Part shown: positions 1 to 12,543 of the stretch, piece after piece
How positions within the stretch are numbered: position 1 is the stretch's first letter
Layout of the letters: each line of letters begins with the position of its first letter
DNA from: Sternotherus odoratus
Lineage: Eukaryota; Chordata; Testudines; Kinosternidae
DNA: 64,000 nucleotides
NCBI GenBank assembly: GCA_032164245.1
Contig: JAVMKO010000002.1
Coordinates: 95,555,340 to 95,619,339 of the forward strand
Direction: 5' to 3'
Made by a program: the position numbers and the translations under genes
Notes under the pieces: model-generated
Database searches by the model: none
Told to the model about the DNA's origin: nothing
The model's input: the letters and a program-made list of their open reading frames with translations, nothing else

Positions 1-663
1 ACATCTGAACAGCTGTCAAGGGGTCAGGCTGACCAAGAGACAGAGATACTGAAGGAGTTGGAAATGGTAAGCCCTAGGGAAAAGCAGGCATTGCACTTAG
101 TTTGTCTTCTCTGGATCATTCTGTTCTAAATAAGTGGTATTTGTTGTAAAGAAGCTATTTGATCTCTAATTACCACTCTTATTGCTCCAGAGGGAACAGA
201 ACTGTAACATCTAGGCATAAGCCAGATCTGTTGAGGTAATCACAGTTGATGCAATAGGACCTGCAACTCAGCACCCAGTCTGTGAGAGGGAAAATAGTCT
301 GATTCCACCTTGAAGAGACGTGATGGCTCAAGGCTGGAGACCTAAAAAGGGTGCATTCAAAGAGACCAAAGAGGGTCAGGAAGCTCAGTACGCCTAGTAA
401 CTGACACTGCTAGCACAGGGACTCCGCTAAAGACTTCCACTACTTCCAGATTCCTCCCCTTTGCTGTGGTGGTATTTCTGACAATAGAATAGTCTCGGAT
501 AAGAATACTGGAAAGGAAAATGTAAAGCCAGAATTTCCAGATCATTATTGGTTAAAAATTAGTGCAATTATTCCAGTTTTCATGACTCTCTGAGACAAAA
601 CCATAAAATCTTACAAGTTTAGAGCAAGGGGAATGCAGGAGTTTGGTAATGAGACTATGGACC
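1..663. other. Intergenic, no gene seen
   Basis: No gene, RNA or clearly bounded repeat is recognised here. Bases 1-66 are open in frame 1 and are followed by a donor-like gtaagc, but the stretch is too short to claim as an exon. Confidence 0.5.
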
Positions 664-1376
664 TGTAGTGGGGTGATCATCCGCTCCCTGCCCGAAGGGG
701 CTTGAAACAGCCCAGGAAGGGGGTTGTGGCTGGGAGCCAGCAAACTCCCAGCTTGATTGGGAAGTAGGCTCAGCTGGGTGGCCACACCCCAAACACTCAT
801 AGGCCTGACTAAAAACGCTGCGGGGAAGGGAGACAGAGGAGAGAGTCTCCTTCTCAAGCTGAGGAGGCAGAAAGTCCTGGCTGCTGGGAGCTTGAGCAAG
901 TACCTAGAGTGGTGCAGGACTGGGGCTAGGCACGAGGAACTGGGGAAGCTCTAGCCTGGGGGACCCAGGCTGCAGGGTCTAGAAGAGGCTCAACACCGGG
1001 GTACTGGAGGTGCAGGGGGAAGCCCGTAGCTATTGGGAGAAGCAGCAGGCCAACCCCCCTTGCCAGTGATGAGTGGCAATGATACTGCAGTCTGCCTCAG
1101 GGAACGGGGGGCAAGTGGTGACTGGCACTTGCCTAGTCTGAGGCAAGGTGGGGATAGGGGGTGGAGGGTTCCCCCAGGAAGGGGAGACCCTAAGACCAGT
1201 GGGGGTACTGCAGGGGTGCAGCACCCTCAGGGAGAGGGCACCGGGGTCTGGGAGGGACATGGGGCCAGAGCAGCAAGCGGGACATTGGCCTGAAGAGGGC
1301 ACTCCAGAGGCTGGAGAGCTAATTCCCGGATAGACCAGCAGGAGGCGCCGCAGGGGTGAGTCACTGCCCTGTTACA
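664..1376 (+). mobile_element. Solo retroviral LTR, 713 bp
   Basis: The segment begins TGTAGTGGGG and ends CTGTTACA, so it has the TG...CA ends of an LTR. It is flanked on both sides by the same 5 bases, GGACC (659-663 and 1377-1381), the target duplication left by retroviral integrase. No internal region or second LTR adjoins it, so it is a solo LTR left by LTR-LTR recombination. The interior is GC-rich. A degraded TATA-like gactaaaaa near 805 suggests + orientation, but orientation is not firm. Short open frames inside are not genes. Confidence 0.85.
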
Positions 1377-2159
1377 GGACCCTTTACAAGGTCAAATCTA
1401 GCCCAGGTTATTACATAGTCTGAGTTCTTTATTAAAAAGATAAGTGAGAAATTTAGAAGGAAAAAAAGTATCGTGGACTTCATAAAACAGAAATCATTTC
1501 AAGAAAAAAACAAACCAAAAACAACCTCACAGCTTGTCTTGCCAATCCCATAATTCAACGACCTCTCTTCAGCGAACAGCCACCATAGCTTCTGGCTGTT
1601 CCAGTGTACTCAGACAGGCTCTGAGTGGCTCTGGTTGCGGTCATGATTTTTTAAAAATTATGACCGTGGGGGAGGGAGGGTTGGTTGGTTTTCTTTTCCT
1701 AGTCTCTTTACTGTAATGTGAAACGAGGAGGAAGGGGATAAAATATTGTATTTTAGGTGCTGAAGGCCTCAGGTTCTATTACTGCTGATGACTGGTGGCG
1801 TGAGATCTCTCAGATTAGAGGATAGTGTCTCATGGAAAGCGGGGAAAATTTTTATAAACAAACTGGGCACAACATTAGAGAAAATATTGCAGGAACAATC
1901 CTGTACTGGGAAGGGACAGATCTCTTGGATTCTCTAATGACTTTGTGAGATTAATTTCCTCCCCCTTTTCCTTGGAAGACCCAACCGAACAGAGGATGGC
2001 GAGGTTTAGTCCAGATCATTTGTTACAGAATGGAGCCACAGAGCAAATATTGACATCTGAGGGAGGCCCAAGAATGTACTCCCAAAGCATCATGCACCTC
2101 CTGTCCTATTCATGACCTAGAGAGGCTCATCTCCATTTTTCCTGGGTTCTATCCCTCCA
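1377..2159. other. Intergenic, no feature seen
   Basis: AT-rich sequence with A-runs near 1460-1520 and a G-run near 1670. Nothing is recognised. Confidence 0.5.
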
Positions 2160-2770
2160 CAGGTAGATATCACACTATCTGATGGAGTCAGTAAGGCCAG
2201 GATCCACAAAGGGACTTAGAGGTTTCATCACCTAACCTTTAACTGCCTAAGAAATCACTTGACCAACTTTGGGATCCACAAAGCATGAATTAGGTGTAGG
2301 GAGCGTAGACAGAATGAATGGGAGAGAGAGGCAACTAGCAATGGGGTCCACAAAAGCCTGCAAATGAGGAGGGGAGCTGCCTAAGATAGCCAAAAGGAGG
2401 CTGATGAGAGGGGGGGCTAAGCCTCTAGTCCTCATGGAATGAGGTACCTAAGTCCAGGCTGCAGGGAAGCACCTCTCTCTGCCTAACAAGTCATTGGCAC
2501 AGGCTGACTGAATCCTGGGTCTCCCACCTCCATGCCCTAACCATCAAGTTACAGAGTGTATAGGTCTCGCTGAGCTAAGGACTGTTTAAGTATTTATATG
2601 CAGTGGAACAGCTTCAACAGGAGAGAGTGAGGTAAACCCGCATCAAAATATTCCATAGCCCCAGGGTTTAGGCCACCCTTCTGCATGGTGGGAGACCTGC
2701 TCAAGTCCTTGAAGTCAGTGGGAGTTAGGCACCTAAATACCTTTGAAAATCTGTGCCTAGGAGTTGCCAT
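2160..2770. repeat. Old unclassified interspersed repeat
   Basis: This stretch shares phrases with 7190-8370, for example the segment around 2593-2640 (cttcaacaggagaga, then a c-rich tract and catcaaaatat-like sequence) and repeated 'gatccacaaag' and 'ttaggcacctaa' motifs. The two loci are clearly diverged copies of one dispersed family. I cannot assign a class. No coding content is visible. Confidence 0.5.
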
Positions 2771-3149
2771 GAGAGGAACATGAGTCATTCAAGGCCTGGG
2801 GTCACTTAAAATCACAAGATTGATCAGAAGAACCCCCTTCAGTCAATCAGAAACCAGGGCAATTTGGTATGCAATCTGCCATTTCAGCTAACCCTGAAAG
2901 AGAACGCATTGAGAATACAACTGGACAATGCCACCTTTATTATTGATATAAACATCTTGTATCTTTTCCCATAAGCATCTGTGCAATTTGACCATTTTCC
3001 ATGAACCAATATATTTTTTTAAAATGGAATCTACCTTTAAAACAAAATTTAAAAATATGAAATTCCCCACACCACTGGTAATCATAAGAACATTGGAGTG
3101 TCTTATGTGGGCATGCAGATATCTCCTATTCCACATGATTATAATTTCC

Positions 3150-3176
3150 TATATTTAAATAAAAAGAGAGGAATGT

Positions 3177-3272
<96 letters not shown>

Positions 3273-3298
3273 ACATTCCTCTCTTTTTATTTAATATA
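3150..3298. repeat. 149-bp AT-rich palindrome around (AT)44
   Basis: An 88-bp pure AT dinucleotide run (3181-3268) sits at the centre of two inverted arms, 3150-3180 and 3269-3298. The inner 26 bases of each arm (3155-3180 and 3269-3294) are exact reverse complements. Further out the arms stay paired with one 1-bp offset. Because (AT)n is itself self-complementary, the whole segment can extrude as one hairpin or cruciform. It may be a TA-targeting MITE whose centre expanded, or a palindromic AT-rich repeat. Confidence 0.95.
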
Positions 3299-3624
3299 TG
3301 GGTTCCAGCAAGGTAATAATTTGTAATTAATTGATTTGCCCTGTCAAGAACAATGACAGATTTTTCCATAGAAAAGCTTCTCTTTCAAAATACGAAATCA
3401 AAGGCTTCCAATTAGGGGAATGCCTCTGCTGTTTTTAGCTCTTTCTTTGAAAATAAACACAGTGTGAAAGTTTCTTGCTCAGTCGTTCCTGCCATCCCTC
3501 ACCACTGATCCTCCCTCACACCAAAGCCTGCATAACCCTCTCATGCTTAAGCATTGTTCTAACTCTGCCTGTTTCAACTGGTGGGTAGTTGGCTTGGCTT
3601 ATAAACTCTTTTGGAGAGGACCCT

Positions 3625-4744
3625 TGTGACGGTGTACCCCATAAGGCTTTATGGGGGCGGGGTGTGCCTGTAAATATATGTATGATGTTACTGGTACAGG
3701 GTTTTGCTAAAATGTTATATCTCTGTGAAGGTAATGATCCACTGGATCTGTTCATCCTATTTGTATGTATGTGTCTGTGTTGTATTCAGAGTTAGGAATA
3801 TTGACTATGTGCTTGGTTGATTGTATGTGGACTTTGGAAAACAGCTGAACAGCTCTCTGAGGGAAAAACTATTCTCAGTTAAGCCCAATTGAAAACCAAT
3901 CAAGCAAACAATAAACTTTGTAGAAGCCCGTCCACACCCGAGCCTCCTCAGGAATGCAGCCTGACTGGTGGTGAGTGGAGTCTGGTTCAAACCTGCTACT
4001 TTGTCCATGTGCTCTGAGAGCCCATGTGGACTCTGGATAAGAAGGAGGGAGGGGCTCTCCACCCAGAGGAGGAAGCCTATAAAAACCTGGGAGAGACCTC
4101 TCCATTTTGTTCTCAGCTGGCTCAAGCAACAGCCCTCCATCTCCCAAGGATTCCTGGAAGAAACTGGAACAGAGGACTGTGACTGCAGGGTGTGTGTGAG
4201 AGATTGCTGGACCAAGGCTAACAGGGAGTTTAGCCTGAAAGAAAGAATTCAGAGGGTGAGGTTTTTTACTGTAATAGTGCTAGACTTGCGTGTTTTGTTT
4301 ATTTTGTTTGGTAATTCACTTTATTCTGTCTGTTACTACTTTGAACCACTTGAATCCTATTTCCTATCTTTATTAAAATCACTTTTTACTTATTAATTAA
4401 CCTGGAGTACGTGTTGGTACCTGGGGGGGCAAACAGCTGTGCATATCTCTCTATCATTGTTATAGAGGGCGAACAATCTATAAGTTTTCTCTGTATAAGC
4501 TTTATACAGGGCAAAAAAAATTTTATTCGGGGTTTGACCCCATTGGGAGTTGAGCATCTGAGTGCCAGAGGTAAGGATACCTCCTGCCTGTTTCCAGGAA
4601 GGCCCACAGCTGTTAGGGGAGGTGGCTCAGACCTGGCAGGGTACTGAGGTCCTAAGCTGTTGGGGCAGGAAAACTGAGGCAGGAGTAGCCTTGGCACATC
4701 AGGTGGCAACTCCTAAGGGGTTTCTGTGATCCCAACCCGTCACA
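3625..4744 (+). mobile_element. Solo retroviral LTR, 1120 bp
   Basis: The segment starts TGTGACGG and ends CCCGTCACA, giving inverted TG...CA ends. The 5-bp target duplication is ACCCT on both sides (3620-3624 and 4745-4749), without mismatch. A TATA box lies at 4078-4085, and an ATTAAA-type polyadenylation signal near 4372, giving a plausible U3 of about 480 bp, R of about 280 bp and U5 of about 350 bp in + orientation. No provirus body is attached. The 100-140-codon open frames inside are incidental. Confidence 0.9.
4078..4085 (+). promoter_or_regulatory. TATA box of the 3625-4744 LTR
   Basis: TATAAAAA preceded by GGAAGCC in the middle of the solo LTR, at the usual U3/R position. Transcription would start about 30 bp downstream if the LTR is still active, which the sequence cannot show. 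Confidence 0.7.
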
Positions 4745-4749
4745 ACCCT

Positions 4750-5370
4750 ATCTTCTCATTTGTGTTATGTGCCTAGTGCACACACACATTCACACACACA
4801 CAGCCCTTCAATTTCTGCCACTATTCATTACAATACTACCCTAGTTCATGAACCCCAAAATTCCTTCTCCTGCTCTTATTATTTTTGGCTAGGAGATTAC
4901 AGGAGTCTGTTCTTTATAGGAGACGACATTATCTAGGTGTGCAAACCAGAGAGGGACAGTCTGAGTGTCTAGTAATTTAGAACTCAGGAAAGATGTATTT
5001 GGGAAGACATAGGATTGGAAGGGTTGTTGGTTCACCCTGCAGAGAGCAATTAGGCTGATGAAAACCAGGGTGAGACCTTATGCTTGTGGCAGGCTACTGG
5101 TGTCAAGGAACTGAACCATAGTTGCACATCACAAAGGCTCCCAAAGTTACAGGGCAGGTGGTGACAGAACTCCTTATGGGACTGGGTGGACTCCAGAACA
5201 TCATAACAAGTTGGGCAGTTTGTAAAAGTTTACTGCATAGTAGGGATTTTTTTTATTATTATTATTTTTTGTGGGAAGTTCATTCTTTCCATTTCTTCCC
5301 CCTGCCACACACACACACTCTCTTTCTTCCCACCCTCCTTCCTTGTGCTAATTGTTATGGGGATCCCTAG

Positions 5371-5410
<40 letters not shown>

Positions 5411-7189
5411 ACAATGTATTAGTTTAGTGTGCTGCAGCTCTTGGTTCCTTGGTTATCTCTTTAGTAAATCAGAGGTCCCTGGGGGACGTTGGAAAAGCTA
5501 GATGGCATGTCTAATTTTCATGATGCTACGTAACAGAGTTCTTGATTGGAGAGGGTTCACCATGATCTCCAGTCCTGTTCCACTTGTGTAGGCCCTTCAT
5601 TCCACAACCTTCATTCCTTCTGATCATTCTTTCCCTTGGTCATTGCTGCTGGGTAGGAGAATACAAGTATATACTTTACAGACATTGGCATCTGACTAGC
5701 TTATATGTGTATTTCCTCAATGTGTGTGCAAAGCTTGTAGATTTATACATGCACATGGCTTGTTAAGTGCCTAACCATCTATGTTTCTTCTGTTTCCTTT
5801 TCATCAAAGACAGTGTGTGTTCATTACAAGCTTGTGAAAGAACCTGCCAGTTCTAGGAACTGTTCAGTCAGACACTTCAATTCTGCCAATTCCTGCTCTT
5901 CTTCCAATTAGCGCTTTAGAGTATAAGCCTTTGAAACTTATAGTAAAAACTCCTTATGGGTAGGAGCTATTAAAACTGGCTGCTGCCAGCACCTCCTCTT
6001 TAGAGAGACAGATGCCCCACTATTAAAACTGACATTCTCTGAATAATGGACAGAAGCTGGCCAGGAAATGAAAGATGAACAGCAAAAGAGACAGTACAGG
6101 GGCCTGACACAAAGTCAATTGAAGTGAATGGTAGTCTCCCTTGACTTCAACAGGCTTTTGATCAGACTCCAAGAGCGCAGAGGAGAAGGCATCCAGGAAC
6201 AGCAGTGGGAGAGGTCAGCAGAGCATCAGGAAACCAGGGTGTATGGCATGGGAGCAGAAGAAGAATCTTGAAGGCCCTGGAGGCAGAAGAGTTCCTAGGT
6301 GAATGCTGAGCTGGGAGAGTAGCATGGTTTCAGAGCCACGAAAGAGCAGGTACCCCGGAAGAAAAGGAGTGATTCATCCATTTACTCATTTCGGAGTTAT
6401 AAAATGTGCACATCTACCAATGTTTTAAAAAACATCTGAAGTTCTGTTTGCTACAGCTGTTTCTCTTCTCATATTTGGCACATTTCTCATTACAGCCAGA
6501 GCCACGTAGCTCCCAGTCTCTCTATCCGACAGACTCCTGGCACCTCTCAGGCCATCTCTTTTAAATCTCCCAGCTGCCTCTTACCCCTTGTAGCATTTCT
6601 TGCCTACTCCATCTGTCTATTTTTTCTCTCCTCCAGCTGCCACATTTGGCTCTCCAGACATCTTTCATTCCCCCTTTCCCCCGTTCTTCCCCAGAATATT
6701 TTTAGCATGTTATTGTGGATTAATGTTACAAGGTTGATTGTCTTCTAAAATCTGAACATTTTCTTACCATATAAAAATCCTATTAAACAGAATCTCATCT
6801 AAGCTTCTTCACAGTTGTCATGAATCAAACTGAGTTCCTTACGGCTAAGGACAAAGCTGGGAAACTGACAGAAAGACACACAGTGCTAAAATTATCAGAC
6901 ATGATTGTACAAGATTTCTCTTTGCCTTTGTATGACTAAAGCTCAGTTATGATGATTTCATGGAGTTTCTCTGTCTAAAAGTCCACTCAGTATCCCACAT
7001 TACACTAAAAATGTAAATACTGAAATATAGAAAAATTTCAAACAACAATTCAGAATGATTAGGCAACCAAATTCCTGATTCTTTTCTTACTGATTGCATG
7101 CTGCACAAGTATCATTAATACACCAAAAACCTAATTCTTAAACTATCATTTTGGATTGTAGGGGCAGTGGTAACAGCCACCTTTTAATT
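4750..7189. other. Intergenic, simple repeats only
   Basis: No gene is recognised. It contains short CA runs near 4778-4800, CA/CT-rich tracts near 5300-5340, a CT microsatellite described separately, and a phrase near 6118-6160 (ttgacttcaacagg) that belongs to a family scattered through the window, for example at 8920, 17975, 26125 and 30425. Confidence 0.5.
5375..5408. repeat. (CT)n microsatellite
   Basis: About 16 uninterrupted CT units. Likely polymorphic in length. Confidence 0.95.
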
Positions 7190-8370
7190 TTTTAGTCCAG
7201 TGATTGGTGCACTCTCGTGGGATGTGAGTGCTAGGTTCAATTCCCCACTCTGCCTAAGGTGGAGAAAGGATTTGAGCAGCAGCCTTCTACACACATGTGG
7301 GGGCTTTAACCACTAAGCTATGGGCTATTCTGATGTTGGGCTCCTGCAGTCTCTCCTGTTGAAGAGGTTCAATTCTGTATAACTAACAAAAGAGTGTTTG
7401 GAGCAGGGGAACTGGACCATGGGTCTCCCATGTGGGTGCCTTAAGCACCAGGCTACAGAGTCATTGTCACTCTAGCTTTCTGGCCAAGTAAACCCTAAGT
7501 ATTTATACAAAGTGAAACAACTTCAACAGGAGAGACTAAGGAAGCCCCACATCAGACTATCTAGTTGCCCAGTGACTAGAGCAGGAGTAGGCAACCTATG
7601 GCACGCGTGGCAAAGGCGGCACACAAGCTGATTTTCAGTGGTACTCTCACTGCCCAGGTCCTGGCCACCGGTCTGGGGAGTGCTCTATTTTAATTTTAAA
7701 TGAAGCTTCTTAAACATTTTTAAAACCTTATTTACTTTACATATAACAATAGTTTCGTTATATATTATAGACATATAGCAAGAGACCTTCTAAAAACGTT
7801 AAAATACATTACTGGCACGCAAAATCTTAAATTCGAGTGAATAAATGAAGACTCAGCACACCACTTTGGAAAGGTTGCCAACCCCTGGGCTAGAGCATGC
7901 TCCTAAGAGGAAGGAAACCACTAGTCAATTTTTTTCTCCCCCTTCATGCAGAGGTGAGAATTGAACCTGTGTCTCTCATCCCAGGGGAGTGCTGTAATCA
8001 TTGAGTTAAAAGTTATAAAATGGGTGATACCACCTCCTCCTCCAGCCGCCAGATTCTGAACAAGACCTAATCTGGTAGCTGGCCTCTGAGCACTTCTACC
8101 AGATCGGGCCCTGATAGGTGGATGAATGTCTAGCTAATGTATTGCTGTGAAGCATAGGCAGAAGATAAGCCTCCAGATGCCTAGAGTGAGGCAACAGTGC
8201 ACATGCCCAGAGGCACAAACTTAGGTGCTGAGGGAACTTTTACCCTGAAAAGTCAGGTGCCAAATAGGTTTAGGTGCCTACAGGCTTCCGTGGGATTTTT
8301 ATGGATCACAGTGGAGCCTAAAACTGAGACTTAGGCACCTAAACCTGAATCTGGGGTAGCCTAAGTACCT
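7190..8370. repeat. Old interspersed repeat hosting a hAT copy
   Basis: This is a diverged relative of 2160-2770, sharing the 'gtatttata...cttcaacaggagaga' block at about 7500-7535 and 'ttaggcacctaa' phrases near 8330. It is interrupted by the hAT-like element at 7582-7887 and continues on the far side, so the repeat is older than that insertion. The class is unknown. Confidence 0.5.
7582..7887 (+). mobile_element. Non-autonomous hAT-like element, copy 1
   Basis: The ends are inverted: caggagtaggcaacc at the left and ggttgccaacccctg at the right. Flanking octamers are gactagag (7574-7581) and ggctagag (7888-7895), 7 of 8 matching, the target-duplication length of hAT transposons. The body (306 bp) is clearly homologous to 18177-18484. 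It encodes no transposase and must have been moved by an enzyme encoded elsewhere. Confidence 0.85.
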
Positions 8371-10887
8371 TGTGATGATTGGGTAATTCTGCTACTGTGA
8401 TGAATCTTCACATTCACCGCAGAAGTAAATGTCCAAGTTAATGTTGGCAAACATTACTATTCAACCTCTAGTGTCTTCCACAATTTTGGCTGAAGTCATG
8501 ACAGACTTTTGAAAGTGCTTACACACTTGAAGGTATGTTGGAGATTTTACATCAAACCTGGCTAGGACTCTATAAAAGCCCCGTAGGAAGCATCTGAACA
8601 AAACCTCCTTGAAGGATCATAAAGTAATACAAAAGACAGAACATAAAGGTCTTATCTTTGCATAGTTTTACTTCCTACCTGAATCACTGCAGCTGTATTG
8701 TTTCATTGTAACACAACTATTTATCCTGGTATAATCTTAGACCACTCTACCCCTCCGACCTTAATTCGCTGGGTGAATGACATCCTCCAAGACCAAAGCC
8801 AGTGGTGCTCCATGAATTAGCCAGTAGGAGATGTGTTCTGATAATACATCCATTGCCCTGCCTCAGAGTCTAATGGCTTGATCCAAATCCTAGTGAAATC
8901 AATAGAAAAACATCCATTGACTTCAATGAGCTTTGGTTCAAGCTTAAGGCCCTGTTTAGAGTAGGAAATTAGGTGTTTAACACAAACATTTTAGCTAACG
9001 GGTTAATCAACATGCTTTCAAACTTAGTGCAGACAAAGGCAGTCGTGTTTAAAAATGTATAATGTTGTTATGTCAACCCTAGGGTCTTGGTAAGGCACCT
9101 GATCATCACCAGGCCAGAGAACAAGAATCTCAGTGTTGTTCCCCTACTCAGATTTTACTGTCCCCAAAAGAAACTCGGACAACAATCTGAGAAAACTTGG
9201 TTTGTGTGTTAGCTCAAGAGTTGCAACAGAGTTGAACTCTACAACTAAATAGTTCATTGGTCACATACGTCTAAGATAGTTATGTAGAGCTGCTTACTAT
9301 CAATAATCCATGGCCATGTAAAGAACCCTATTAAATAAGAAATGCTGTTATTTGGGAAAAAGACTAAGCCAATGATGCCCTAGTTTCAAAGAAACCAAAT
9401 ACTGTACGCTCACTGTGACACCACACTCTGAACTTCCCATATTAGATCACCAGATATCTTTGACGTGAAAAAGCAGAGTATGTCTCTATGTTCAGCATAC
9501 CCAGAGAGCTCCACCCTCTCGGATGATCAAGGCACACATCAAATTAGGTAACAGAAATAGGATTAAATATATTTTTGAGATTAGAAGATATTTATGCCCC
9601 CTTCCCTACCCTTAAAGGGAATTAGACAGACACACTGTTTAATGGTGCAGAGCCTCACACTGTATATTGCATTTTACCAGTCCACAGTATTGTATGCTGT
9701 TGGATATACATTGGGTTTAAGAGGAAATCCTTAATCCAAAGCAGTACTTGTAGCTAATTAAGAGACTCTCAGGTGAATTCCCATTTATTTTACTAAAAGT
9801 TGGACTGCCTTTATGGAGCTCTCCTTTACTTTTTTCACACTACATATTTAATACAACCAGTGCCTTAGTTTGAGTCTCTAACTTAAGGCTGAACTGTTAG
9901 ACAATCAACTAAAGATGGTCTATACAACCATCATAAAAACAATGCAGCCAAGCTATAGTTTGGGAATCTACTGTTATTACCTGCATTATTATTTTGTTGC
10001 TAGCTTTTAGAACGATCATATTATCAGTATGAAAGATGCATCATTAAGTGATAATGAAGAAGATTAACAATAGTTAGCATGTCTTGTACATATCTCTTAT
10101 TAAGTACAGTGGGTCAAAAAAAAAATTAAAAATGTCCACGAGAAATTTCAAACCTTTTTTGTTTGTTTCCCAGGGATCATAATGGACTGATTTTTCATTT
10201 ACTGATTCTCCCCCCCCCCCTTTACTGAAAACATTATGAACATTTTTCATTAGTAAAAAGTGGAACTTTGAATAAAAAATTTACTGAAAAAAACCTCAAA
10301 ATACCAAACATACGTTTTTTGGTAAATGAAAAATGTTGATAGTTATCACAAAAAATTGGAAAAAAAGAGTCCTTATGCAGAGAAAAAGATTTAAAAAGCC
10401 CATTTTTATTTAGTTTAGTTTATACCATGCTTACCCCTGGGGGGTACAGAGAGTCTTCCAGGGGGGACATCAACTCATCTAGACATTTATCTATTTTTAC
10501 AATGGGCTACATCAAAAGCACTAGGAAAGTCAGTACAAACTAAAATTTCATACCGACAATTACTTGTTTATACTGCTGTATATACTATCCACTGAAATGT
10601 TAAGTACAAGATTTATATTCCAATTGATTTATTTTATAATTATATGGTAAAAAGGAGAAAGTCAGCAATTTTTCAGTAACAGTGTGCTGTGGCACTTTTG
10701 TATTTTTATGTCCGATTTTGTAAGCAAGTAGCTTTTAAGTGAGGTGAATCTTGGGGTATGAAAAACAAATCAGACTCCCAAAAGGGATACAAAAATCTGG
10801 AAAGGCTGAGAGCCACTGGTTTATACAAGTGATCATTTGCAATGTTATCTCTAAGACACAAACAAATATCCCATTTTATATACAACT
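8371..10887. other. Intergenic, no gene seen
   Basis: AT-rich sequence. A scattered 'ttgacttcaatgagc' phrase lies near 8918. Poly-C at 10190-10201 sits in A/T-rich sequence with weak inverted symmetry (10175-10335). No exon or bounded mobile element is supported. Confidence 0.5.
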
Positions 10888-10979
10888 AGCGAAAATACCC
10901 GGCGTTGCTCGGGTCAGTCAGAGGTGGGGAGGGGGCAGAGAGCTGAGTGAGTGCGGGGTCCGTTGGAGGGGGGAGGGGG

Positions 10980-11450
10980 CAGAGAGCAAACCTGACACCC
11001 CCACCTCACCCCCCCACCCAAACCCTCCATGTCTCTCCCCTACCAACCCCAACACCCCCTGACTAATACCCACAACTCACCCCCCGTAGACCAAACCTGA
11101 CACACCCACCTCACTTCCCCCCCCAACCAAACCCGACACCCCTACCTACCACCACAAACAAACCCGACACCCACACCTCACTTACCCCTCGACCAACCCC
11201 GACCCCCCTCCTCACCCCCCCAACCAAACCCAACACCCCCACCTTACCCCACCAAACCCAACACCCCCTGACCAACCCCAACACCCACACCTCACCCCTC
11301 ACCCACCCCGACACCTTCCCACCCCCCCAGACCAAACCCAACACCCCCGGCTCACTTACTCCCCTGACCAAACCCGACACCCCCACCTCACCCCCTGACC
11401 AAACCCGACACCCCTACCTCACTTATCCTCTGACCAAACCCAACTCGGGT
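10980..11450. repeat. C-rich minisatellite, units about 25-30 bp
   Basis: Degenerate tandem units of the type 'gaccaaacccgacacccccacctcac' are repeated more than ten times. The open frames on both strands (for example 11111-11386 minus) are by-products of this array. Confidence 0.9.
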
Positions 11451-11605
11451 CCGTCGGAGGTGGGGAGGGGCAGAGAGCTGAGCGAGTGCGGGGTCCATTG
11501 GAGGGGGGAGGGGGCAGAGAGCTGAGTGAGTGCGGGGTCCATTGGAGGGGGGAGGGGCAGAGAGCTGAGCGAGTGCGGGGTCCGTTCGAGGGGGTATTAT
11601 GACAT
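11450..11605. repeat. G-rich minisatellite 'gagctgagcgagtgcgggg'
   Basis: About three units of 'gtccattggaggggggag' plus 'ggcagagagctgagtgagtg'. The same unit occurs once at 10920-10985 and several times at 24540-24710, so the array belongs to the repeat family and not to this locus. Confidence 0.85.
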
Positions 11606-11838
11606 CATAACTATGTCACAGCGAACAGCAGCTGCCCAGCTGATGTGATTGGCCTTTAAATAATTTCACCCCTGGGGGGCGTCAGAGGTGAGATTTGAAA
11701 AATTTCCGACTCTTACCCTGATTAGGACCCTAAGACCTCTAACTGTACCAAATTTCAAGTCTCTAGCTCAAACGGTGTGGAAGGAGTAAGCGCACGTACA
11801 TACACGCATACACCATTTGACTTTTATATATGTAGATT

Positions 11839-12140
11839 TATCCTAGATGGAAAAAAACATATAGGTAATATACAAATACTATATAAATAGTGCATTGTTT
11901 TACGTATTTATATATTAAATATATTCCTAGTTTGGTTTCACATAAGAACGAATATAAAAGCCTACACACATACATAATATGTAATATTATGTGTATAATA
12001 CACATACGTCTTTTCCACATGGGATTATTTTCTGTTAATTTGCACAAAATTCTGAGTTTGAGATGAAAAAATGTTGAAGGGTTTATTAGCTGTGGTATAA
12101 CCATGGAATCAATGATCCAGGTTTCCTGCTGTAATCCTGG
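11839..12140. other. AT-rich spacer, nothing seen
   Basis: AT-rich sequence between two repeats. No gene is supported. Confidence 0.5.
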
Positions 12141-12543
12141 CACAGGTGCCAACTTTTGCTGGCACTGGTGACTGCATGCACCCCCCACCCCCGACCCTAT
12201 ACCCAGCCCAACTGGACCCCTCCCCAAATCCCCTCCCCTCCCCATTAGTGCTCTACTCCCCTCCCCAAATCCCCACCCTGGCTCAGCCTCCTCCCCGGAG
12301 CGCGCTGCATTCCCCCTCCCCACCCCTCCCAGGCTTGCCACGCAAATAGCTGTTTTGTGGCGCAAGCACTGAGAGGGAGGGAGGGAGGGAAGAGAAGCAG
12401 GACCCGGCAGCGCACTCTGGGGAGGAGGTGGATGAGGAGCAGAGGTGAGCTGGGGTGGGGCGCTGCCAGTGGGTGCTCTGCACCCACCAATTTTTCCCTG
12501 CTAGTGCTCCAGCCCCAGAGCACCCACGGAGTCAGTGCCTATG
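12141..12543. mobile_element. GC-rich foldback element, hAT-like
   Basis: The left end (cacaggtgccaacttttgctgg) and right end (gtcagtgcctatga) carry related motifs in opposite orientation, and the interior has inverted C-rich and G-rich halves around 12355. The 'agtgctccagccccagagcacccac' block recurs at 55205-55245, and the 'taggcaccaac' start at 28308. This is one non-autonomous family seen three times in the window. Open frames inside are not genes. Confidence 0.6.

Larger units (their letters stand above)
10888..11838 (+). mobile_element. Possible Penelope-like repeat, copy 1
   Basis: It begins with actagcgaaaatacccgg followed by cgttgctcggg and ends with tttgacttttatatatgtagat. The last 250 bases match 24710-24972 closely, with few substitutions. 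The start motif and the tail of tctagctcaaacggtgtgg, tandem acatac units and tatatgtagat resemble termini of Penelope-like or RTE-like retroelements in many animals. I cannot decide between these. No reverse transcriptase is present. Two GC-rich tandem arrays sit between the ends. Confidence 0.5.

Noticed and set aside
1..66. Open stretch followed by gtaagc at the window start, possible exon end
   Set aside because: 22 codons without recognisable protein family, and no upstream sequence to test an acceptor.
11111..11386. 91-codon Gly/Val/Trp-rich minus-strand frame
   Set aside because: A translation of the C-rich minisatellite.
10980..11450. Tandem array that could be mistaken for a CRISPR array
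   Set aside because: Units are degenerate and contiguous with no unique spacers, and the host is a vertebrate.
11630..11700. Possible hammerhead ribozyme (cagctgatgtgattgg...gaaa) in the Penelope-like repeat
   Set aside because: The core would need CTGANGA; this copy has CTGATGT and the second copy CTGATAT, and stem pairing is not evident.
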